Assembly: GCA_036244855.1 (NCBI GenBank)
Contig: BQKZ01001583.1
Span: 18,145-29,556, forward strand
From: Temnopleurus reevesii
Taxonomy: Eukaryota > Echinodermata > Echinoidea > Temnopleuroida > Temnopleuridae
Reading direction: 5' to 3'
Length of the DNA: 11,412 nt
Under the pieces are notes generated by a model. It did not search any database and was not told the origin of the DNA. It saw only the letters and a program-made list of their open reading frames with translations. How positions within the stretch are numbered: the stretch's first letter is position 1; every line of letters begins with the position of its first letter. A program made the position numbers and the translations under genes. Of the stretch, positions 1 to 6,299 are shown in pieces.

Positions 1-19
1 CATCATCATCACCATCATC

Positions 20-51
<32 letters not shown>

Positions 52-117
52 CATCATCGTCACCATCATCATCACCATCATCATCATCATCGTCGTCAGC
101 ATCATCATCATCATCAT
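1..117. repeat. (ATC)n trinucleotide microsatellite
   Basis: The + strand is an almost uninterrupted CAT/ATC repeat with a few CAC and CGT variants. It probably continues left of the window. It lies in what appears to be an intron of the SIGMAR1-like gene, because the exons that follow on the + strand need upstream coding sequence outside the window. No coding role is supported. Confidence 0.95.
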
Positions 118-285
118 TGTTATCTTCTTTTTCTTCTTCTTATTCTCCCAACTTTTCATCCCCTCTTTTCTTATTGACTTCATCTTTTTCTTTTATCTCC
201 ACCTCCACTTCTTGCATCTCTTCTCATCTATCTTCTTCTCCATCTCCTTTGTCCTCCATCACCCTCCTCCTATTGCCCCTTTTTC
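118..285. repeat. Pyrimidine-rich CTT/CCT low-complexity tract
   Basis: This stretch is made almost entirely of C and T on the + strand, with frequent CTT, TCC and CTC words and very few G. It joins the ATC repeat to the decayed exon at 286. Its last bases (cccctttttc) look like the pyrimidine tract of a 3' splice site, but no AG follows before homology to the sigma-1 receptor begins. Confidence 0.85.
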
Positions 286-404
286 GGATCTTCATGAATT
301 ATTGTGAGTGGATGGGATCGATATGTTAAAGTGTGCATGCATCAATCACAGAGTATATCTTGTTCTTTGGTACCTCTGTCAATACCATACCAGCGGGCTT
401 TCTG
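286..404 (+). pseudogene. Decayed exon of the sigma-1 receptor / ERG2 sterol isomerase family
   Basis: Translation from 288 gives IFMNYCEWMGSIC, then a TAA stop at 327-329, then VHASITEYILFFGTSVNT. This lines up with human SIGMAR1 residues 82-112 around the conserved NAGGWMG and HASxxEYxxxFGT blocks, so the family is clear, and the glutamate matching human E102 is kept (351-353). Damage is visible. The conserved AGG is replaced by YCE. There is an in-frame stop with one extra codon. Near 388 about two extra bases shift the frame before ACC AGC GGG, which matches the expected Thr-Ser-Gly. No AG acceptor precedes the exon, and the expected donor site reads GTTAAG or TTAAG out of phase. The two downstream exons are clean, so this may be a dead duplicate exon inside an intron. 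Alternatives are an assembly error in repeat-rich sequence, or a whole gene that has only begun to decay. Confidence 0.65.
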
Positions 405-463
405 TTAAGAATCCGTTCCATCTTTAATCTTGTCCTTCTTATCCCCCTCCATATTCTTTTTCA

Positions 464-796
464 TCATCATTATATTGTTACCATTGTCAATATTGTCATC
501 ATCATTATCATAATCATCATCATCATCATTATTATCATCATCATCATCTTCTTCTTACTCCTTCTCCTCCTCCTTTTCCTCCTCCTAATCATCATCATCA
601 TCATTATTATCATCATCATCATCATCGCCATCATCATCGCCATCATCACTATCATCACTATCATCACTATCACCACCATTATCATCATCATCATCATCAT
701 CATCATCACCATCATTATCATCATCATTTCCATCTTCATCATTATAATTATCATCATTAACATCATTATCATCATCATCATTATCATCATCTTCAT
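464..796. repeat. (ATC/ATT)n imperfect microsatellite in intron
   Basis: About 330 bp of ATC and ATT triplets with a short CTT/CCT-rich interruption near 546-590. Read in frame it gives runs of isoleucine on the + strand and methionine on the - strand. These are translation artefacts of a repeat, not proteins. It lies between the decayed exon and the next good SIGMAR1 exon, so it is intronic on the + strand model. Confidence 0.93.
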
Positions 797-960
797 TGTC
801 ATCTTCTTCTCCTTATACTTCTCTACTTTCTCTTCCTTCTCTTCATCATTTCTCCTCCTCCTTAGAACTATACTTTTCCTCCTCTCCCTCTTCCTTCTCC
901 CACACGTCTTCTCTTCTCCCTCCATCTCCGTCCCATCCATCTCTGCATGCCCTCTATTTT
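797..960. repeat. Pyrimidine-rich CTT/TCC tract
   Basis: Nearly pure C and T on the + strand, following directly from the ATC repeat. With 118-285 it gives a near G-free strand over most of the first 960 bp outside the fossil exon. Bases 961-1238 that follow are ordinary AT-rich intron sequence ending in a splice acceptor, and no other feature is seen there. Confidence 0.85.
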
Positions 961-1238
961 AATCATCATTCCATTTCCTTGGACAATGTTTCTGTTACAT
1001 TTTTTAATTAAAAAAATACATTTGTCTTGATCCAGCCACATGATGCAAATGGTACTTGCAGTTTTTGGTAGATTATTGTTCAGTCATGTGTGCAATTACC
1101 CCCATGAAAAAGTATCAAAATCTAGAGGGATTATTACTCTCTTAGAATAATCATAATAATATTCTCGTGTTCCAAATAATACATCTTAAGAAAAAGGTGA
1201 CAACTTTTTTTACACACTCTGTATTGTTTTTCACACAG

Positions 1239-1331
1239 GTCGATATTGGGCGAATGTTTCAGACACAATCATGACTGGAGAATTCCGTCAGTGGAAGGAA
1301 GGAACAACAGAGAGCCAGGTGTATGGGCCAG
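1239..1331 (+). CDS. SIGMAR1: Sigma-1 receptor (SIGMAR1) internal exon, residues ~118-149
   Basis: This 93-nt exon encodes (G)[18 protein letters not shown] followed by [13 protein letters not shown]. It matches human SIGMAR1 from Gly118/Arg119 onward. Sigma-1 receptor is an ER membrane protein, related to fungal ERG2 sterol C8-C7 isomerase, that binds sterols and amphipathic amines and acts as a chaperone. The exon begins after a pyrimidine-rich stretch and CACACAG (AG at 1237-1238) and ends at CCAG with a GT donor at 1332-1333. The aspartate at 1262-1264 corresponds to human D126, one of the two acidic residues in the ligand pocket. The exon starts and ends after the first base of a codon, so its removal would keep the frame. 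It encodes the first strands of the cupin-like barrel. The 5' exons, including the N-terminal membrane helix, are outside the window or represented only by the decayed exon upstream. Confidence 0.93.
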
Positions 1332-1764
1332 GTATAAACAAACAGAATTGATTGAAATAAATCCCTGTCATTTCATGCTTAATTTTGTTGTTATTTTTTT
1401 GCTGATGCTTAACCCTATCTTGGCAGCCCCTCACAGCCTGTGCACTCTTTCTCTCCACTTCCTTGTTTAGTTTTGTCTATATTCACTTCATTTGCTTATG
1501 ATTAAGATTGTACTAGGATCAAAAGCTCAAGCACTTTTTTTACTTTACCATTAATAATAATAATGATAATTATATAATAGGAATAATTGTACATTTATAT
1601 TTCACAATTTCTGTAAGAATGTACTCAACTGCGCATTACAAAACAATAATAATAATAATAATAACATGAGTCAGTAGAATTTTTTTGGGGGAGGGATGGG
1701 GCGATGGGGGTAGAACTGTATTGTATAATTCTTTGAATCTCTGTCACCCTTTTTTTTCTCCTAG
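1332..1764 (+). other. SIGMAR1 intron with AAT microsatellites
   Basis: A 433-bp intron bounded by GT (1332-1333) and AG (1763-1764), the latter preceded by a strong pyrimidine tract (cccttttttttctcctag). Inside are AAT-type repeats around 1551-1566 and 1645-1664, and a G-rich patch at 1685-1712. The splice joins G to GA to make the glycine of PGVTLLH, restoring perfect homology across the junction. Confidence 0.9.
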
Positions 1765-1979
1765 GAGTAACACTGCTGCATGCATGGGGTGAAGCTACAT
1801 CTGTACAGTGGACTGCCGGTACTTGGATGGTAGAATACGGACGTGGTTTCATCCCATCCACTCTCCCGTTTGCTATATCAGACACCATCTTCAGCACTCA
1901 AGACTTCTACACTCTCTACCGGATCGTCCGGATCTACGGAGAAGCCCTATTTCAGGAGTTACTATGTGCTCTTGGATGA
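1765..1979 (+). CDS. SIGMAR1: Sigma-1 receptor (SIGMAR1) terminal exon with stop
   Basis: The exon completes the protein from [15 protein letters not shown] through [18 protein letters not shown] and [16 protein letters not shown] to ELLCALG and a TGA at 1977-1979. The blocks GEATxVxW, [17 protein letters not shown] and DTxFSTQDF are hallmarks of the SIGMAR1/ERG2 family. The glutamate at 1833-1835 corresponds to human E172, the key ligand-contacting acid, so the pocket chemistry is intact. The C-terminal part should form the two membrane-flanking helices. It ends about four residues before the human end, a normal difference. No frame damage is seen, so this end of the gene appears to be under selection, or any loss of function is very recent. 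The neighbouring TLR on the other strand faces it tail to tail. Confidence 0.93.
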
Positions 1980-2458
1980 TGTATGGTATACCTTAGAGTA
2001 AGCTTTAATTTGGTGAATAAGGTTTTTAATATAATTTCTACAAACAGCCTCAAATTGACAACATTGATACAATTTTTTTACACCCAATCATGAATGAAAA
2101 TTGATTATGTAAGTGGCACTTGATCGGTATGATTACATGTATGGATCAACTTTGAATTTAAAAAAATACTCTGATCATGGTTTGAAGTGATTTTTTTACA
2201 GCCATTTCAAAAGTGTGTATTGATTCATCCTGTATAGGGAAAAGAAGGAAAAGTGCTTCCGGAAAAAGGTAAAGAGATAAAGCAAGAAAACAGGATGTGA
2301 GGAGCAGCCAATAACAAGTGAAGTGACATTGAAAAAGAATAACCTGTTTTGTATTGTATTGTCAAATTTACATTGCAATGTTTCTCCTATAGATGTAGTC
2401 AGCAGGGTGGTACTTTGGTTGGATAAGTGTTCATAGCCCCATACTCTGCTAGGTAATA

Positions 2459-2631
2459 CAGTGAAACCTCTTTATAACAAGGTCCTTCGGACCATGAAAA
2501 TTACATTGTTATATCAGGTTCCTCATTATATCAGGGTAAAAAAAAAACTATAAAGAGCTGGAACCAATAAATTCACCTTGTTATAACAGGTATCTCGCTG
2601 TATCTGACTTCTTTGTAACGAGGATCCACTG
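2459..2631. mobile_element. Pogo/Tigger-like MITE copy A (TA target duplication)
   Basis: A 173-bp non-coding element starts CAGTGAAACCTCTTTATAAC and ends AACGAGGATCCACTG, giving imperfect terminal inverted repeats with a CAGTG tip. TA lies directly outside both ends (2457-2458 and 2632-2633), as expected for Tc1/mariner-pogo insertions. Internal copies of GTTATATCAGG and GTTATAACAGG resemble sub-terminal transposase-binding repeats. It is homologous to copies B (4451-4614) and C (10361-10554). It has no coding capacity and would need a transposase from elsewhere. Confidence 0.85.
2566..2571 (+). promoter_or_regulatory. Candidate poly(A) signal of SIGMAR1 inside MITE A
   Basis: This is the first AATAAA I find after the SIGMAR1 stop, 587 nt downstream, and it lies within MITE copy A. 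The same CCAATAAA word occurs in copy C on the opposite strand. Use of the site cannot be judged from sequence alone, and 2863-2868 is an alternative. Confidence 0.3.
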
Positions 2632-2633
2632 TA

Positions 2634-4448
2634 ATCAATAGATTTAGTAGGTGACATTGGTCAGGGTATCTTTTAGCAAATTTAGAGTTCTTTTCTACTT
2701 TCGGCTTTTAAATTGTTTGCTTTATATTGCCAGGATGTTATCTATATTTGAATGTTTGTCAACCAAAGATAGCGTGCCTTTATTGCCTCAATCCTTGATC
2801 TTTACTTAAAGGGTTTCTCTGTGTCTGAGAATGACTGGAAATGAATTTTCACAATTCAGTTTAATAAAGACATTGTCACACATTAAAAATGTGTTATTTA
2901 TCAAATCAAGCTGCCTGACCCTTGTTATTACATTCAGTTTGATGGAAAAAGAACAAAGAATGCAAAAAAAGAAGGAAGTTATACAGGGAAGACATCAATG
3001 AAAATTGAACAAATCGTTCACTGTTTCATTATTACTGCACAGTTTGCTATGTAGATGATAATTCAATTTTACCTTTTTAAAGCACTAAACATTGATTTTG
3101 AAGCCTGACATTCTAAAAGCTTTGTTTATAATCACCCTCAACCATTAAGGTAGCATTTAGAATCTGGCAGCTGAACATTTCTGAAACAAAAACAATGTTG
3201 AAAAATATATTCAATTTCAATTTATTTTATTTGTTTTATCATTTTAAACAGAAATACATGACTATTGTATAATACAATAACAACAAGGTAATTATGCATT
3301 GCATGAAACAAAGTGCTAATTACATTTACATTGTATGAGAAATTTACAAACAAAAGAGAAGCAAAAGTCATAACATCCTTTTTTTATTAAGATCAATTGA
3401 AATAACAAATTCATAGAAAGTTGAACAAAGTTGAAAACCAATTCAGGTATAATTGTGGACTTCTAAAAATATGAAACATTTACAACATTGTAAATAATGA
3501 AAAGTATACTTTCCCCCAAATCTACTTTTAACAGGAGAATTAACAAAATTTATGGGTAATGGTTAAAAAATAGTGTATCTGGTGAGCTTCTGAAATTAGA
3601 TCAGTCTTTAATCCTTTATTTTAGGTAGGATGCTACTTTCAATTGGGGAACGTTAAGGCACTTACTTAAGGCACTAAACATGTAATAAACAAGAAATGAA
3701 GAATCGTCCTGCAGAGAACCATGAAAGAGGAATTGAAAGGAGATGAAGAAGCCAAAACCTGCATTGAAAACTCAAAACTACAAACAGATGATAAGAAATG
3801 ATTATTGAGGATAACTACTCCATGATAGAGTGGAAAGAAGTTTTAAAAATGGTCTATGCCTATCTTATCGGCTTGTATTGTTGTCAGACATAAATGTAGG
3901 GTTTTCATTGTTAGCAATTTTGCATAATCAATTTGATAAGCCAAATGTTCTTGTTTGCATATCGTACATGTAGGTCATTTGGTGCTTTAAAATAACAATT
4001 TTTATAACTAATTTCGACATAGATATTGAATGTCTGTGCATGAACCTTGTGATAATATAAATCACAAATAAATTTACTGAAACCAATAATATATATCTTT
4101 ACGGGTTATATTATCTGCTCTGTCCTCATGTATGTAAAATGATAAAATTGTCTTATGGCATACATGTATGTATGCACAAAGTTGAAAGTCATCAAGACAT
4201 TCACCATTATCAGATGGGCTTACATTCCAATATTTATTCTACTGTAAATTTTGTCAGTCTATTGTAAATTCTAAGTTTGCATTATTTTCATACAATGTAG
4301 TTTTCATAGAATACTCAATATTGAATATTTCATATTGAATGCTTGTCATCACACTTTGCCTCACAAATAAAAAGTTTTTTAACCTCAACATTTTAAATGA
4401 TATCTGAGGCCTAAAACTATAATTCGCTAGTTGACAGCATACACATAA
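2634..4448. other. AT-rich intergenic or 3' UTR sequence without a gene
   Basis: About 1.8 kb with no long open frame on either strand and no protein similarity that I recognise. It contains several AATAAA words (for example near 2863, 4066 and 4365), a few short hairpins, and TACATGTATGTATG-like simple sequence near 4160. It probably mixes SIGMAR1 3' UTR with intergenic DNA. Confidence 0.6.
2863..2868 (+). promoter_or_regulatory. Alternative poly(A) signal for SIGMAR1
   Basis: An AATAAA is followed 20-30 bp later by a GT-rich stretch (aatgtgttattt), the usual arrangement of a polyadenylation site. It would give a 3' UTR of about 0.9 kb. AATAAA is frequent in this AT-rich DNA, so the call is weak. 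Confidence 0.35.
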
Positions 4449-4450
4449 TA

Positions 4451-4614
4451 CAGTCTAACCTCATTATAACGAGGTTGTTGGGACCAGAGAAATTACCTCT
4501 TTATATTGAAACCTTGTTATATCAGGGCAAATATGCAAAGAGATGGGCCAGGAAAATTATCATGTTATAACGAAAGCTTGTTATATCAGTGCTCTTTATA
4601 ACGAGGTTTGACTG
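4451..4614. mobile_element. Pogo/Tigger-like MITE copy B
   Basis: A 164-bp element starts CAGTCTAACCTCATTATAAC and ends TTATAACGAGGTTTGACTG. The arms are inverted copies of each other with few mismatches. TA flanks both ends (4449-4450, 4615-4616). Internal GTTATAACG and TTGTTATATCAG words repeat the arm motif, as in copies A and C. Its middle has diverged from A and C, so it is a related subfamily or an older copy. There is no coding capacity. Confidence 0.85.
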
Positions 4615-4939
4615 TACTTCTATCAGTTTTCTCATGTTTACAGGGTACACTTTTAAGTATTTCACAATAAGTGCAGTATTTTCATATTAACATTTAAAGT
4701 GCTTATCTTTATATGTGGATGCATTTTCATTTTTTAATAGATGGCTTGAAATTAATGAGTCATCTTTCTTGAAAATGTTAGTGATCTTGATAAGAGTCTC
4801 CATACTCCATGCTTTGGTCTCACTTGCATCAACATGGGTGGCCATGCCTTCTTGATGCATTTGCAAATGTGGTCCTCTACATCCATCTATCATCCATAGA
4901 TCCAAATAGATCAATCTTGTTCAATCCTGTCAATCTGAT

Positions 4940-5072
4940 CAGGGGCCTGTAACATAAAAGATGTAATTAAACTTGCAATAAATATTTATCGTAAGTCTAT
5001 GGCAAAATGTGTACCAAAGAGATGCAATTAATTGCAAGATTAATCGTATCTCTTTTATGTTACAGGCCCCAG
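4940..5072. mobile_element. Foldback MITE with GGGGCCTGTAACATAAAAGA arms (hAT-like?)
   Basis: The left arm from 4942 (GGGGCCTGTAACATAAAAGA) is repeated exactly as the reverse complement ending at 5070. Similarity continues inward, with a 2-bp offset, to a shared CTTGCAAT. Including one outer pair of bases the ends read CAGGGGCC and GGCCCCAG, a form compatible with hAT elements. I could not find a matching 8-bp target duplication, so the superfamily is uncertain. The 133-bp element has no coding capacity. It lies beside the reverse transcriptase relic. Confidence 0.8.
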
Positions 5073-5212
5073 GTCATCCATAAATATATTACACAGTCTC
5101 CCACTAGATCTTGTATCAGACATTATTCCTGTCAGGACGAAATGTACAATTTCTGTTTTTAAATAGATATATAACTTTCAAACTTGATCTGCTGTTGTCC
5201 GCATCAGCTATT

Positions 5213-5297
5213 CCGAATCATAGACCTAGACCTTTTCCAAACTTCTTCATTGGTTATGATCTCCCCAATTGATGTTCAGTATTCGACGGATGAACCA
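5213..5297 (-). pseudogene. Relic of a non-LTR retrotransposon reverse transcriptase ORF
   Basis: On the - strand, translation from 5297 gives WFIRRILNINWGDH. After a loss of about 2 bp near 5255 it continues TNEEVWKRSRSMIR. This is the pattern seen near the C-terminal end of many non-LTR (LINE) reverse transcriptase proteins, where an RRIL-x-I-x-W block is followed by a (D)xITNEEV block. Similarity on both sides fades, with stops in all frames, though homologous sequence may reach about 5400. It is a short, dead, 5'- and 3'-truncated fragment. I cannot assign the clade (CR1, L2, RTE or other). Confidence 0.6.
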
Positions 5298-5399
5298 TGT
5301 CTAGATACCTCTCTAGTATCCCTAATCCTTCAGTATTCATCTCTCAGTATTTTATCTCGAATCAGAAAATGATGTCTTGGTGGACACTGAATTCATTTA

Positions 5400-6069
5400 C
5401 TCTTGTTCTGCCATTGATGAAACTGTCATGCAATACATTTTACTTATACTGTTCTATATATAAAAAAGAAGAAATTGCTGTAGGCAGCGATACTGATAAA
5501 ATGATATAAGTAAGCAAAACTGGGGGAAATTTTGACTTGAAAGAATGATATTCAATTTATCTTATTTTTGCCAATGAGATTGAATAATTTGCTAAGCTTC
5601 AGTACAGCTGGAGTTGTTTGATGATGAGTTGTACAAGGACGGTAATTGTACGGTGAAAGAAATATATATGATTCCTAGTTGTGTGAAATGTCTAAAGTGC
5701 AATGTTTGCAATAGATGGGTATTATCATACAACCTGTATTCATTGACATGAGTTGTACATGTTTGTTATTATGATTTTTTAAAATAAGTCATGATTAAAC
5801 TTGACCAAAATTTTTAATTACCTAACACCATGTGTCTATATTTTCATTTTTATTGTAATGTTCAGTGCAGATATATTTTCTTGGTCAGTGCGCTGGATGT
5901 GTGTTTGTTTTAAGGTTGTTTGAAGTGAATTGAAATAGGGGTTTCCTGAAATATAATCATCCGAGAATGTTTATTTCTGTGTGAAAACTGTTTAACTATG
6001 AAACATGCTCACTGTTTTAGATATAAAATGTGCGAGGGCCTTCTTTGGAAGGGTGCTCACCTACTTACG
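5400..6069. other. AT-rich intergenic sequence without a gene
   Basis: No open frame of note, no clear repeat and no recognised similarity. On the - strand this stretch lies downstream of the TLR stop and may include its 3' UTR end. Confidence 0.55.
5970..5975 (-). promoter_or_regulatory. Candidate poly(A) signal of the TLR gene
   Basis: TTTATT on the + strand reads AATAAA on the - strand, about 325 nt past the TLR stop codon. A second one lies at 5849-5854. If the first is used, the piggyBac-like hairpin element at 6074-6145 would be part of the TLR mRNA. Confidence 0.3.
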
Positions 6070-6073
6070 TTAA

Positions 6074-6145
6074 CCCATTGACTACTGGAACCGAGTAGTT
6101 CCTACACAAGGTCTATGGTAATTACAGAAGTCAGTAGTCAATGGG
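6074..6145. mobile_element. 72-bp piggyBac-like MITE between TTAA sites
   Basis: The sequence runs TTAA (6070-6073), CCCATTGACTACTG, a 44-bp core, CAGTAGTCAATGGG, TTAA (6146-6149). The 14-bp terminal inverted repeats are perfect, begin with CCC, and are bounded on both sides by TTAA, which is the invariant target duplication of piggyBac transposons. With only 72 bp it is a minimal non-autonomous derivative. It sits about 155 nt downstream of the TLR stop, probably in the 3' UTR, where it could fold into a stem. Confidence 0.75.
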
Positions 6146-6299
6146 TTAATGACCCTGCTGTCTCTGACTCTGCAGTCCCCTGTGGGGCCATTGAGTAGCT
6201 CGTTCTATTTTCAGGGGCAGATAATGGCAAGTTAGGAAGGACTCCAGGGACTGGTAACATCCTGTCGCAATGTCCCAAATTGGACCATATGTCACCTCC

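Noticed and set aside
1..117. Possible CRISPR-like or coding tandem repeat
   Set aside because: It is a simple trinucleotide microsatellite with no spacers, in a eukaryotic intron context.
333..962. Long + strand frame rich in isoleucine, and its - strand methionine-rich partner at 470-940
   Set aside because: Both are translations of the ATC/ATT microsatellite. Only the first ~20 codons of the + frame carry meaning, and these are the decayed SIGMAR1 exon.
1246..1470. 74-codon + strand frame overlapping the SIGMAR1 exon
   Set aside because: It is in a different frame from the SIGMAR1 homology and reads through the intron.
5184..5509. + strand small frames at 5184-5372 and 5297-5509
   Set aside because: They lie antisense to the reverse transcriptase relic and show no recognisable features.
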